DNA of 64,000 nucleotides. Source: Cypionkella sinensis. Lineage in GTDB: Bacteria > Pseudomonadota > Alphaproteobacteria > Rhodobacterales > Rhodobacteraceae. The notes below the pieces were generated by a model. It made no database searches, was not told the DNA's origin, and worked only from the letters and a program-made list of their open reading frames with translations. Both the position numbers and the translations under genes were made by a program. Positions 8,409 through 17,187 of this stretch are shown here, in pieces. The stretch covers positions 434,001 to 498,000 of the forward strand of contig NZ_JBHRTO010000001.1 of NCBI RefSeq assembly GCF_042646385.1, read 5' to 3'. Positions within the stretch are counted from its first letter, which is position 1, and every line of letters begins with the position of its first letter.

Positions 8409-9542
8409 TCACTTGCCCCGCCAAATCCAGCCGCCGCCGAACACCCGACTGCCCTCGGGCGCGTAGAACACGCAAGCCTGTCCGGGCGAGATGCCATCTT
8501 CCGGGTCGAGCAGTTCCACCGTCGCCTCGGTCGCCGATATCGGGCGCACCACTGCAGGCCGCGGCGGTCGGGTCGAGCGGACCTTGACGTTCAGATGCCA
8601 CTCATCCCGGCTGTCAAACGCCGCATCCCCCAGCCAGTTGATCTCGCGCAGCGGCACCACCCGCGTTGACAGCGCCTCTTTCGGCCCGACGATCACCTGC
8701 CGCAGGGCAGGGTCCAGCTTGACCACATAGAGCGGATCGCCCAACCCCCCGATCCCCAGCCCCTTGCGCTGCCCGATCGTATAATGAATGACCCCGCGAT
8801 GCTGCCCCAACACGCGCCCGGTCTGATCGACGATATCGCCCGGATCAGCCGCCCCCGGCCGCAGCTTTTCAATCACCGCCGCATAATTCCCGTTCGGAAC
8901 GAAGCAAATATCCTGACTGTCCGGCTTATCCGCTACCGACAGCCCATATTTCGCCGCCAGCGCCCGGGTCTCGGCCTTGCTGGCCAAATGCCCCAGCGGG
9001 AAGCGCAGGTAATCCAGCTGTTCCTGCGTGGTCGAGAACAGGAAATAGCTTTGATCGCGGTTCGGATCGGTCGCCATATGCAATTCCGAGCCTGCGCCAA
9101 CCTTGCGCTGGATATAATGCCCCGTCGCCATGCAATCGGCGTTCAGATCCTTTGCCGTCGCCAGCAGATCCTTGAACTTCACCCGCTCATTGCAGCGGAT
9201 ACACGGCACCGGCGTCGCCCCCGCCAGATAGGCGTCAGCGAATTCCTCGATCACCGCCTCGCGGAAGGTGTTCTCATAATCCAGCACGTAATGCGGAAAG
9301 CCCATCAACTCCGCCACCCGCGCCGCGTCATGAATGTCGCGCCCCGCGCAGCACGCGCCCTTCTTGGCCAGCGCCGCCCCGTGATCGTAAAGCTGCAAGG
9401 TGACGCCCACCACGTCATAGCCTTCCTCGGCCAGTTGCGCCGCCACAACCGAGCTGTCGACCCCGCCAGACATTGCCACAACGACACGGGTTTCAGAAGG
9501 CGGCTTGGCGAAACCAAGCGAGTTCAACGGCTGATCAAGCAT
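8409..9542 (-). CDS. mnmA: tRNA-specific 2-thiouridylase MnmA
   Basis: Inserts the 2-thio group at U34 of Lys, Glu and Gln tRNAs using sulfur relayed from a cysteine desulfurase. 377 aa from the chosen ATG (MLDQPLNSLG). PP-loop ATPase motif SGGVDS at residues 25-30; the catalytic cysteines are in PCIRCN and DSQDICF. The C-terminal beta-barrel ends ...SRVFGGGWIWRGK. The ORF is open 24 codons further upstream; the later start is preferred because it gives the usual N-terminus shortly before the PP-loop. Divergent from sciP. Confidence 0.95.
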   Translation of the reverse strand: MLDQPLNSLGFAKPPSETRVVVAMSGGVDSSVVAAQLAEEGYDVVGVTLQLYDHGAALAKKGACCAGRDIHDAARVAELMGFPHYVLDYENTFREAVIEEFADAYLAGATPVPCIRCNERVKFKDLLATAKDLNADCMATGHYIQRKVGAGSELHMATDPNRDQSYFLFSTTQEQLDYLRFPLGHLASKAETRALAAKYGLSVADKPDSQDICFVPNGNYAAVIEKLRPGAADPGDIVDQTGRVLGQHRGVIHYTIGQRKGLGIGGLGDPLYVVKLDPALRQVIVGPKEALSTRVVPLREINWLGDAAFDSRDEWHLNVKVRSTRPPRPAVVRPISATEATVELLDPEDGISPGQACVFYAPEGSRVFGGGWIWRGK

Positions 9543-9680
9543 CGGAAATTCCGGGGAATAGGGCGGCATCAAGGCCAATAGCTCGCAATATAGGAAAATG
9601 CGATACAGTCTCAACCCCTCGCTTTACCCTTGTTTAAGGCCGTTCCGCGAAACTGCCCCGACAAGAACGAGGAATCCGCG

Positions 9681-9959
9681 ATGTATCTCAAGAAAGTTGA
9701 CGGGCCGCGGCAGGTCACGCTGCCGGATGGCAGTATCCTGACCCGCGCCGATCTGCCGCCACCTGACACCCAGCGCTGGGTTGCCAGCCGCAAGGCGGTG
9801 GTGGTCAAAGCCGTGATTTACGGCCTGATTTCCGAAGCCGAAGCGTTGGAACGTTATGCGCTGTCGGAAGAGGAATTTGTGCTGTGGCGGCAGGCGGTTG
9901 AAACCCATGGCGAAAAAGCCCTGCGCGTCACCACAATTCAAAAGTACCGACAACTTTAG
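9681..9959 (+). CDS. sciP: CtrA inhibitor SciP (DUF1153)
   Basis: Small helix-turn-helix protein that in Caulobacter binds CtrA at promoters and blocks transcription of CtrA-activated genes in G1. 92 aa from MYLKKVDGP, which is the family N-terminus; the core LISEAEALERYALSEEEFVLW is the helix-turn-helix. AACGAGGAA upstream is the ribosome site. An in-frame ATG 17 codons upstream exists but is less likely. It sits 94 nt upstream of ctrA on the same strand, putting the regulator and its antagonist together. Confidence 0.92.
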   Translation: MYLKKVDGPRQVTLPDGSILTRADLPPPDTQRWVASRKAVVVKAVIYGLISEAEALERYALSEEEFVLWRQAVETHGEKALRVTTIQKYRQL

Positions 9960-9970
9960 ATTGTTTTTGG

Positions 9971-10024
9971 GAATCTTGCTGTCACAGTAACGTGTAGTTA
10001 ACCATTGCCCGCCAAAGTCATTAA
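9971..10024 (+). promoter_or_regulatory. ctrA upstream region with GANTC site and TTAAC half-sites
   Basis: The sciP-ctrA gap contains GAATC (9971-9975), a CcrM-type GANTC methylation sequence, and two TTAAC half-sites (9998 and 10021). CtrA binds TTAA-N7-TTAA or TTAAC half-sites, and Caulobacter ctrA P1 carries a GANTC, so methylation and self-control are plausible. The half-sites are 23 nt apart, not the canonical 11. Confidence 0.45.
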
Positions 10025-10053
10025 CGAACAAGAGCCTGTGACGGAGCCCCAGA

Positions 10054-10764
10054 ATGCGAATCTTACTGGTTGAGGACGATCCTACCACTTCCCGTAGTAT
10101 CGAATTGATGCTGACCCACGCCAACTTGAACGTCTATTGCACCGATCTGGGCGAAGACGGCATCGATCTGGCAAAACTTTATGATTACGATTTGATTCTT
10201 TTGGACCTCAACCTGCCGGATATGTCCGGGCATGAGGTGCTACGACAGTTGCGGCTGGCACGGATCGAAACGCCAATCCTGATTCTTTCTGGTTCTGATG
10301 ACACCGAAAACAAGATCAAAGGCTTTGGCTTTGGCGCCGACGACTATCTGACCAAGCCATTCCATCGCGAAGAACTGGTGGCGCGCATCCACGCGATCAT
10401 CCGCCGTTCAAAAGGCCACAGCCAGTCGATGATCAAGACCGGCCGCGTCAACGTCAACCTCGATGCCAAGACTGTCGATGTCGAAGGCGCGACGGTGCAT
10501 TTGACAGGCAAAGAATATCAGATGTTGGAGCTCTTGTCGCTGCGCAAGGGCACCACGCTGACCAAAGAGATGTTCCTCAACCACCTCTACGGCGGCATGG
10601 ATGAGCCGGAGTTGAAGATCATCGACGTGTTCATCTGCAAGCTGCGCAAAAAGCTGGCCGAGGCGACCGGCGGCACCAACTACATCGAAACCGTCTGGGG
10701 CCGTGGCTATGTGCTGCGCGATCCCGGCCCGGCTTTGGCAACGCGTCTGGTCGCCAGTGCTTGA
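10054..10764 (+). CDS. ctrA: cell-cycle response regulator CtrA
   Basis: OmpR-type transcription factor that in Rhodobacterales governs motility, gene transfer agents and division-linked genes rather than being strictly essential. 236 aa: receiver domain at 1-120 with the acidic pair VEDDP and phospho-acceptor Asp51 in LLDLNLPDM; winged-helix DNA-binding domain at about 125-225 including LTGKEYQMLELL and ETVWGRGYVLRDP. Length and sequence match CtrA closely. Preceded by sciP and followed by ligA. Confidence 0.97.
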   Translation: MRILLVEDDPTTSRSIELMLTHANLNVYCTDLGEDGIDLAKLYDYDLILLDLNLPDMSGHEVLRQLRLARIETPILILSGSDDTENKIKGFGFGADDYLTKPFHREELVARIHAIIRRSKGHSQSMIKTGRVNVNLDAKTVDVEGATVHLTGKEYQMLELLSLRKGTTLTKEMFLNHLYGGMDEPELKIIDVFICKLRKKLAEATGGTNYIETVWGRGYVLRDPGPALATRLVASA

Positions 10765-10840
10765 TCCACGCCACCCCTGACCCCGCCTTGCCCATTTCCC
10801 GCCCGCCGCATACTTTAGCCAAAACGGACAGGGGGCGGCG

Positions 10841-12955
10841 ATGGCGGGGGAAGTGGAGCATTTGACCGAGGCGGAAGCACGGGCGGAACTTGCTCGATTG
10901 GCCGAGGCGATTGCGGCGGCCAACCGCGCCTATCACACGCTGGACGCGCCAGAAATCTCCGATGCCGAGTTTGACGCGCTGAAACGCCGTAATTTGGCGA
11001 TAGAGGCGCAGTATCCGGCGCTGAAACGTGCCGATAGCCCGACCGAGCAGGTCGGTGCCGCCGTGGCTGAAGGCTTTGGTAAGGTGCTGCATGATGTGCG
11101 GATGCTGTCGCTGGAAAATGCCTTTGCAGACAGTGACATCACCGATTTCGACGACCGCGTGCGCAAGTATCTCGGCACGCAGGCCGCCTTGACCTACACA
11201 GCCGAGCCGAAAATCGACGGGCTGTCGCTATCTCTGCGCTATGAACAGGGCGTGCTGGTGCAGGCGGCGACGCGGGGCGATGGCGAGGTCGGCGAAAACG
11301 TCACCGAAAACGCCCGCACCATCGCCGATATCCCGCAAAAGCTGGCGGGCGCGCCCGATCTGCTCGAAGTGCGCGGTGAGGTTTATATGAGCCACGCCGA
11401 TTTCGCCGCCCTGAACCAACGGCAGGCGGCCAAGGGCGACAAGCTTTTCGCCAATCCGCGTAATGCGGCGGCGGGCAGTCTGCGGCAACTCGATGCCCGC
11501 GTCACCGCCGCGCGGCCGTTGCGGTTTTTTGCCTATGCCTGGGGCGCATTGTCGGCCCCCTTGGCGCAGACCCAGTTTGATGCCATCGCGCGCTTGCAGC
11601 AGTTGGGGTTTCAGACCAATCCGTTGACCGTGCTGTGCGCTGGCCCCGCCGAGATGCTGGCGCAATATCGCCGGATTGAGGCGGATCGCGCCAATCTGCG
11701 CTATGACATCGACGGCGTGGTGTACAAGGTGAACGATCTGGGCCTTCAGGCGCGGCTTGGCTTCCGCTCGGCCACGCCACGCTGGGCGATCGCGCATAAA
11801 TTCGCCGCAGAACTCGCCTGGACCCGGCTTGAGGCGATCGACATTCAAGTCGGCCGCACCGGGGCGCTGTCACCGGTGGCGCGGTTGAAGCCGGTGACGG
11901 TGGGCGGCGTCGTGGTCGCCAATGCCACGCTGCACAATGAAGATTACATCGCAGGTCGCGATGCCAAAGGCGCCCCGATCCGCGAGGGGCGCGATATTCG
12001 CGTCGGCGATTGGGTGCAGGTGTATCGTGCCGGGGATGTGATCCCCAAAATCGCTGATGTCGATATCTCCCGCCGCCCAGAAGATGCGCAACCCTATGTT
12101 TTTCCGCAGATTTGCCCCGAATGTGGCTCGGTCGCGCATCGCGAACCCGGCGATGCCGTGCGCCGCTGCACCGGCGGGCTGATCTGCCCCGCACAAGCGG
12201 TCGAGCGGTTGAAGCATTTCGTCTCACGCGCGGCTTTTGACATCGAGGGCCTTGGTGCCAAGCAGATCGAAATGTTCTTCCACGATGCCGATCTGCCGGT
12301 GAAAACCCCGGCAGATATCTTCACACTTGCCGCGCGTGATGCCGCGAACGGCCTGAAAAAGCTGAAGAATCGCGATGGCTTTGGCGAGGTTTCAGCCCGA
12401 AAGCTTTTCGCTGCGATTGAGGCCAAGCGCAGCATCCCGCTGGATCGGCTGATCTTTGGCCTTGGCATCCGCCACGTGGGCGAGGTCGCGGCTGGCTTGC
12501 TCGCGCGGCATTACAACACTTGGGAAAACTTTGAGGCCGCGATCACCCATGCGCAACCGGGCAGCCCGGAATGGGCCGAACTGACGGCGATTGATGGGGT
12601 TGGCGGCGTGCTGGCGGGCTCGTTGGTGGCAGCGTTTCAGAATGGGGCCGAGCGTGCCGCGATTGACGATTTGGTGGCGCAACTTTCCGTGCAGCCGGTG
12701 CAGGCCCGTGCGCCGGTCGACAGCCCGGTTGCCGGAAAAACCGTGGTATTCACCGGCACGCTGGAGAAAATGACCCGCGCCGAGGCCAAGGCCCGGGCTG
12801 AGGCTCTGGGCGCCAAGGTCGCAGGCTCGGTTTCGGCGAAAACCGATCTGCTGATCGCAGGGCCGGGGGCAGGATCAAAGGCGAAAGATGCCGAAAAACA
12901 TGGAGTTAGGGTGATTGACGAAGATGGCTGGCTTGCCCTGATAGGTCAGGCATGA
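10841..12955 (+). CDS. ligA: NAD-dependent DNA ligase LigA
   Basis: Seals nicks in replication and repair using NAD+. 704 aa: Ia/adenylation domain with nucleophile Lys124 in EPKIDGLSL, OB fold, four-cysteine zinc finger (CPECG...CTGGLICPA), helix-hairpin-helix region, and a C-terminal BRCT domain from about 630. The stop overlaps the recG start (ATGA), so the two are cotranslated. Confidence 0.97.
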   Translation: MAGEVEHLTEAEARAELARLAEAIAAANRAYHTLDAPEISDAEFDALKRRNLAIEAQYPALKRADSPTEQVGAAVAEGFGKVLHDVRMLSLENAFADSDITDFDDRVRKYLGTQAALTYTAEPKIDGLSLSLRYEQGVLVQAATRGDGEVGENVTENARTIADIPQKLAGAPDLLEVRGEVYMSHADFAALNQRQAAKGDKLFANPRNAAAGSLRQLDARVTAARPLRFFAYAWGALSAPLAQTQFDAIARLQQLGFQTNPLTVLCAGPAEMLAQYRRIEADRANLRYDIDGVVYKVNDLGLQARLGFRSATPRWAIAHKFAAELAWTRLEAIDIQVGRTGALSPVARLKPVTVGGVVVANATLHNEDYIAGRDAKGAPIREGRDIRVGDWVQVYRAGDVIPKIADVDISRRPEDAQPYVFPQICPECGSVAHREPGDAVRRCTGGLICPAQAVERLKHFVSRAAFDIEGLGAKQIEMFFHDADLPVKTPADIFTLAARDAANGLKKLKNRDGFGEVSARKLFAAIEAKRSIPLDRLIFGLGIRHVGEVAAGLLARHYNTWENFEAAITHAQPGSPEWAELTAIDGVGGVLAGSLVAAFQNGAERAAIDDLVAQLSVQPVQARAPVDSPVAGKTVVFTGTLEKMTRAEAKARAEALGAKVAGSVSAKTDLLIAGPGAGSKAKDAEKHGVRVIDEDGWLALIGQA

Positions 12956-15036
12956 GCCGCCCGGAAATTCTGTTTCCGCTGTTTGCCGAATTGGAAACCC
13001 TCGATGGCGTCGGCCCGAAAACCGCGCAGGTCTTGGCCGCGCTGGGGGTCGCGCGCCCCAAGGATCTGCTGTTTCTGCTGCCACATGCGGCGGTGGATCG
13101 CAGCCGCAAGGCCTCGGTCCGCGATGTGGTGCCGCCCTGCACGGTGACGGTTGAGGTTGAGGTGGGCGGCCATCTGCCACCCCGGCAAAAGGGCCGTCCC
13201 TATCGCATCTGGGTGCGCGATGCGGCGCTGGAATTTCAACTGGTGTTCTTCCACGCGCGCGGTGACTACCTGCAAAAGCTGTTGCCGACAGGCGCGCGCC
13301 GTCTGGTGTCGGGTAAGGTTGAACTCTTTGATAACATTGCGCAAATGGTGCATCCAGAGCATGTTCTTGCACCTGAAGACGCCGCAGAGCTTCCGCTTTT
13401 TGAGCCGGTCTATCCGCTCACCGCAGGCGTCACCCAGCGCCAGTTGGCCAAGGCTGTGGGGTCTGCTCTGGCGCGCGCGCCGCTTGTGCCGGAATGGATC
13501 GACCCCAATCTGATCGCGCGCGAAGGCTGGCCGGATTGGCGAAAGGCCTTGGGCGAAGCCCATGCCCCGCAGGATCAGGCGGCGTTGGCCTTTACCCATC
13601 CTGCCCGGCAACGTCTTGCTTATGATGAACTTTTTGCGCATCAACTGACCCTCGCACTGGCCCGCGCGCATCTGCGCCGCGGCCAAGGCGTCGCAAGTCG
13701 GGGCACCGATGCGCTGCGGCGCAAGGTTCTGGCTCATCTGCCCTATGCGCCCACGACGGCGCAGACCCGCGCGGTGGCCGAGATCACGCAAGACATGGCA
13801 CAGCCGCTGCGGATGAACCGTTTGCTGCAGGGCGATGTCGGCTCAGGCAAGACCCTTGTCGCGTTTCTGGCGCTGCTGACGGCGGTCGAGGCCGGCGGGC
13901 AGGGCGTGTTGATGGCCCCGACCGAGATCCTTGCGCGCCAACACCGGGAAGGCTTGCTGCCTTTGGCCGAATCCGCCGGGATACGGCTGGAGATTCTGAC
14001 CGGGCGCGACAAGGGCGCCGAACGGGCGGCAAAGCTTGCCGCTCTTGCCGACGGGCGTATTCATATCCTGGTCGGCACCCATGCGGTGTTTCAGAAAGAT
14101 GTGCATTTTCAGGATCTTCGCCTTGCCGTCGTTGATGAACAACACCGCTTTGGCGTGGCGCAACGTATGGAGTTGGGCGCCAAGGGGCAGGCCGCTGACG
14201 TGCTGGTGATGACGGCGACGCCGATTCCACGCAGTCTGGCGCTGGCCAGCTACGGCGATATGGATGTCTCGGTGCTGGATGAAAAACCTGCCGGTCGCCA
14301 GCCGATCAAGACGGTGATGATCTCTGCCGCGCGGATGGATGAGGTGGTCGGCCACCTTGCGCGCGCGGTGGCCGAGGGGCGGCAGGCCTATTGGGTCTGC
14401 CCCTTGGTCGAGGAATCCGAGCTGGTTGATTACGCCAGCGCGGTCGAACGGTTTGAAACCCTGCGCGCCGCGATGGGCGATGTGGTGGGCCTCGTGCATG
14501 GCCAGATGCCGGTGGCTGAAAAAGACGCCGCGATGGCGCGGTTTGTGGCGGGGGAAACCAAGATTCTGGTCGCAACCACGGTGATCGAAGTGGGCGTGAA
14601 CGTGCCCAATGCTTCGATCATGGTGATCGAGCGGGCTGAAATCTTTGGTCTGGCGCAGTTGCACCAGTTGCGCGGCAGGGTCGGGCGCGGGGCTGTGCAA
14701 TCCACCTGCCTGCTGGTCTATCAACCTCCGCTGTCCGAAGCGGGCGAGCGTCGGCTGAAGGTGATCCGCGACACCGAAGATGGCTTTCGCATCTCGGAAG
14801 AAGACCTTGCCATCCGTGGCGCGGGCGATCTGATCGGCACCGCGCAGTCGGGGCTGCCGCGGTTCCGCGTCGCGGATCTCGAGCGGCAATCAGGCCTGAT
14901 GGCCGTCGCACAATCGGATGCACGGGCTTTGCTGGCGGTGGACCCTGATCTGACCAGCCCACGCGGCAATGCGGCACGAGTGCTTTTGTGGCTGCTGGAT
15001 CAAGATCGTGCGATAAAACTGATCTCTGTTGGCTGA
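12952..15036 (+). CDS. recG: ATP-dependent DNA helicase RecG
   Basis: Branch-migration helicase that reverses stalled forks and processes recombination intermediates. 694 aa: N-terminal wedge/OB domain, Walker A GDVGSGKT at 294-301, DEQH box at 395-398, motif VMTATPIPRSL, then helicase C-terminal motifs ending QLRGRVGRG. Overlaps ligA by four bases. A weak stem (AAACGC/GCGTTT, 15071-15090) lies after the stop. Confidence 0.97.
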   Translation: MSRPEILFPLFAELETLDGVGPKTAQVLAALGVARPKDLLFLLPHAAVDRSRKASVRDVVPPCTVTVEVEVGGHLPPRQKGRPYRIWVRDAALEFQLVFFHARGDYLQKLLPTGARRLVSGKVELFDNIAQMVHPEHVLAPEDAAELPLFEPVYPLTAGVTQRQLAKAVGSALARAPLVPEWIDPNLIAREGWPDWRKALGEAHAPQDQAALAFTHPARQRLAYDELFAHQLTLALARAHLRRGQGVASRGTDALRRKVLAHLPYAPTTAQTRAVAEITQDMAQPLRMNRLLQGDVGSGKTLVAFLALLTAVEAGGQGVLMAPTEILARQHREGLLPLAESAGIRLEILTGRDKGAERAAKLAALADGRIHILVGTHAVFQKDVHFQDLRLAVVDEQHRFGVAQRMELGAKGQAADVLVMTATPIPRSLALASYGDMDVSVLDEKPAGRQPIKTVMISAARMDEVVGHLARAVAEGRQAYWVCPLVEESELVDYASAVERFETLRAAMGDVVGLVHGQMPVAEKDAAMARFVAGETKILVATTVIEVGVNVPNASIMVIERAEIFGLAQLHQLRGRVGRGAVQSTCLLVYQPPLSEAGERRLKVIRDTEDGFRISEEDLAIRGAGDLIGTAQSGLPRFRVADLERQSGLMAVAQSDARALLAVDPDLTSPRGNAARVLLWLLDQDRAIKLISVG

Positions 15037-15091
15037 AACCTCACGATGTTGTGTGTCGGGGGTGGGAACCAAACGCAGCCTTTGGCGTTTT

Positions 15092-15153
15092 GTTCTCAGA
15101 AGTTCACATATGTTCCCATAAAGTTCTTTACGAATCGTTGAGAACATGAGAAC
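15092..15153 (+). promoter_or_regulatory. array of GTTC boxes with one LexA-like GTTC-N7-GTTC
   Basis: GTTC occurs at 15092, 15102, 15112 and 15123, a 10/10/11-nt period, and GAAC at 15142 and 15150. The last GTTC pair forms GTTCCCATAAAGTTC (15112-15126), an exact match to the GTTC-N7-GTTC operator known for alphaproteobacterial LexA. The array ends 28 nt before the start codon of the 44-aa protein. Binding is inferred, not shown. Confidence 0.6.
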
Positions 15154-15181
15154 AATACGGCAACAAGCAACGGAGGTCGCA

Positions 15182-15316
15182 ATGCTCACCGAGATTATCG
15201 AAATCCTGAAACGCTCTAATGCCAACGCAAACTCCAGCATCGTGGCTGACGCAGTTGGCGTGGTGTCGCTGTTTGCCCTGCTTTTCGCCGGATTGGGAAT
15301 GTCCGGCACCCTTTGA
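15182..15316 (+). CDS. 44-aa single-pass membrane protein behind a LexA-like operator
   Basis: Short ORF MLTEIIEILKRSNANANSSI... ending LFAGLGMSGTL, with a strong ribosome site (CGGAGG, 5 nt before the ATG). Residues about 23-43 form one hydrophobic segment preceded by a soluble, polar N-terminus. It has its own upstream box array and a following terminator, so it looks like an independent transcription unit. Caulobacter SidA is an SOS-induced small inner-membrane division inhibitor; the same kind of role is possible here, but I see no sequence similarity to claim homology. Confidence 0.6.
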   Translation: MLTEIIEILKRSNANANSSIVADAVGVVSLFALLFAGLGMSGTL

Positions 15317-15418
15317 CGATACTGCCTGCGGTCTTGTTGAACCGGGCCTGCGCTTCTGTCCCCAAGTGATGCGCCTCGTGGCTGCCCTGCCACCGCCCCG
15401 GTTAAAGAACGCCACTTT

Positions 15419-15454
15419 CCGCCGCCATCCATGGGATGTGCGGCGGTTTTTTTT
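15419..15454 (+). terminator. Rho-independent terminator after the 44-aa gene
   Basis: Seven-bp GC stem CCGCCGC/GCGGCGG (15419-15425 and 15440-15446) followed by eight T residues. It ends where the convergent IscU-like gene stops. Confidence 0.85.
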
Positions 15455-15887
15455 ATGCAGCCTGCGCGGCCGCCTCGCAAGCCGCATCCAGGGCCAGCAA
15501 AATCGACGCATGGCGATTTTTGTAATCCCGCGCAGGCGTCAAAACCTCATAGCCATCGAACGGCGCGGCGGGCACCGGGCCATTGTCTTTCAGCATCGCC
15601 CGCAACGCATCACGCGCTGTTTCCAATTCGGAAACACTACGGCCAAGGATAACCCGCCCCAGAATCGCCGCCGAGGCTTGCCCCAGCGCGCAGGCTTTCA
15701 CATCTTGCGCGAAATCCACCACCCGCCCGTCCTGCATCACCACATCCGCCGTCAGCGTCGAGCCGCACAGCGGCGAGCGTTTGCGCGACGTGCCGGTGGG
15801 GGCGGGCAGGCGGCCCAGATGCGGAATATCCGCCGCCAGCGCCAGAATCCGCCCCGAATACAGTTTGACAAGATCGCTGTCGCTCAT
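15453..15887 (-). CDS. NifU/IscU-family iron-sulfur cluster scaffold-like protein
   Basis: 144 aa from MSDSDLVKLYSGRILALAAD. It resembles the IscU/SufU scaffold fold with three cysteines in the expected order (SPLCGS, KACALG and AACEA near the C-terminus). The spacing is divergent from classic IscU, so a full scaffold role in cluster assembly is likely but not certain. The ORF is open upstream over the hisI start; the chosen ATG follows GGGGAAGTC. Divergent from hisI. Confidence 0.75.
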   Translation of the reverse strand: MSDSDLVKLYSGRILALAADIPHLGRLPAPTGTSRKRSPLCGSTLTADVVMQDGRVVDFAQDVKACALGQASAAILGRVILGRSVSELETARDALRAMLKDNGPVPAAPFDGYEVLTPARDYKNRHASILLALDAACEAAAQAA

Positions 15888-15948
15888 GACTTCCCCTTTT
15901 CTTCTCCGCAAGATAAGCCCGATGCACCCCGCCGCCAAGGAGAACCCG

Positions 15949-16305
15949 ATGCAATTTGATCCCACGCGCCTCAACTTTGACGCCAATGGCCTGATTCCCT
16001 GCATCGCGCAGGACCATGTCTCGGGCGAGGTGCTGATGATGGCTTGGATGAACGCGGAATCGCTGGAACGCACGCTGCAAACCGGGGCGATGACCTATTG
16101 GTCACGCTCGCGCGCCAGCTTTTGGGCCAAGGGCGAAACCTCGGGCCATGTGCAGCGCTTGGTCGAGCTGCGCGTCGATTGTGATCGCGATTGCTTGCTG
16201 GCCCTGGTCACGCAAGAGGGGCCGGCCTGTCACACCAACCGCCGCAGTTGCTTTTACACCGCCGTGCGCGACGGTGCCGAGGTGGTGATTTCCGATCCGC
16301 TATAG
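15949..16305 (+). CDS. hisI: phosphoribosyl-AMP cyclohydrolase HisI
   Basis: Third step of histidine synthesis: opens the ring of phosphoribosyl-AMP. 118 aa with the family motifs VLMMAWMN, SRSRASFWAKGETSGH and the metal-binding DCDRD...GPACHTNRRSCF. The start MQFDP has AAGGAG 6 nt upstream; the frame is open further but that would extend across the divergent neighbour. It is a stand-alone HisI without HisE. The stop overlaps the convergent gluQ stop. Confidence 0.95.
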   Translation: MQFDPTRLNFDANGLIPCIAQDHVSGEVLMMAWMNAESLERTLQTGAMTYWSRSRASFWAKGETSGHVQRLVELRVDCDRDCLLALVTQEGPACHTNRRSCFYTAVRDGAEVVISDPL

Positions 16306-17187
16306 CCCGACCATGCGGCGAATATCGGCGGGGGTCGCGCCCTCGGCCCGATATCTCGACAAAGCGCGCGCGTCGTCACGCTTGGCCAACCGCTTGCCCT
16401 GATCATCGCGGATCAGGCTGTGGTGGTGGTAGATCGGCGTCGGCAGGCCCAGAAGCCATTGCAAAGTCACGTGAATTTTTGTGGCCTCAAACAGGTCTTG
16501 CCCGCGCACCACATGCGTCACGCCTTGGGCGGCGTCATCCAGTACAACCGAGAGGTGATAGGATGTCGCCATGTCTCGGCGGCAGACGGCAATATCGCCG
16601 ATGTGATCACACAGATAGCGCGCATCAAAGCGGATCAGTCCCGTTTCCCCCGCGGGACCGCTACCGTCTTCCTGAAAGCTGAACCCGTCGCTTCCGCTCT
16701 GCATCGCGGCGTGGTCAGCGGTGATCTGATCCATGCGCAGACGCAGCACGCCGTCAGGTCTAGGACTAGCGGCAGAGTGGATTTGCTTGTCACGGCAAGT
16801 ACCGGGATAGATCGGCCCATCCGGGCCAAAGTTGGCGGGCACGCCCTCTTGCGGCGCGCTCAGCGCCTGAAGAATGTCGCGGCGATTGCAGGTGCAAAGA
16901 AACAGGCGGTCTTGCGCCCAAAGCCGATTCAACGCCGCAGCATAGATGTGCTGGCGTTGCGACTGTCGCAGTACGGGTTGCTGGCAAGACAGGCCAAGCC
17001 ATTGCAAATCATCGTAGATTTGCGCCTCCCACTCTGGGCGGCAGCGCGATTGGTCGATGTCTTCGATCCGCAACAGGAACGTGCCGCCTGCAGCCTGCGC
17101 CATGTCATGCGCAAGCATGGCGGAATAGGCATGGCCCAGATGCAACGGGCCGGTGGGCGAGGGCGCAAAACGGGTTACGAAAGCCAT
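16300..17187 (-). CDS. gluQ: glutamyl-Q tRNA(Asp) synthetase GluQRS
   Basis: Paralogue of glutamyl-tRNA synthetase lacking the anticodon domain; attaches glutamate to queuosine at position 34 of tRNA(Asp). 295 aa, PSPTGPLHLGH at 10-19 (HIGH motif), zinc-site cysteines in CTCN and later PGTC, and KRLAKRDDA as the KMSKS-like loop. Its 5' end overlaps the trmFO 3' end by 13 bases, so the two tRNA-modification genes form an operon. Confidence 0.93.
   Translation of the reverse strand: MAFVTRFAPSPTGPLHLGHAYSAMLAHDMAQAAGGTFLLRIEDIDQSRCRPEWEAQIYDDLQWLGLSCQQPVLRQSQRQHIYAAALNRLWAQDRLFLCTCNRRDILQALSAPQEGVPANFGPDGPIYPGTCRDKQIHSAASPRPDGVLRLRMDQITADHAAMQSGSDGFSFQEDGSGPAGETGLIRFDARYLCDHIGDIAVCRRDMATSYHLSVVLDDAAQGVTHVVRGQDLFEATKIHVTLQWLLGLPTPIYHHHSLIRDDQGKRLAKRDDARALSRYRAEGATPADIRRMVGL

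Noticed and set aside
15037..15091. Terminator of recG
   Set aside because: The AAACGC/GCGTTT stem is only six bp with a short, interrupted T-run; too weak to call as a separate feature.
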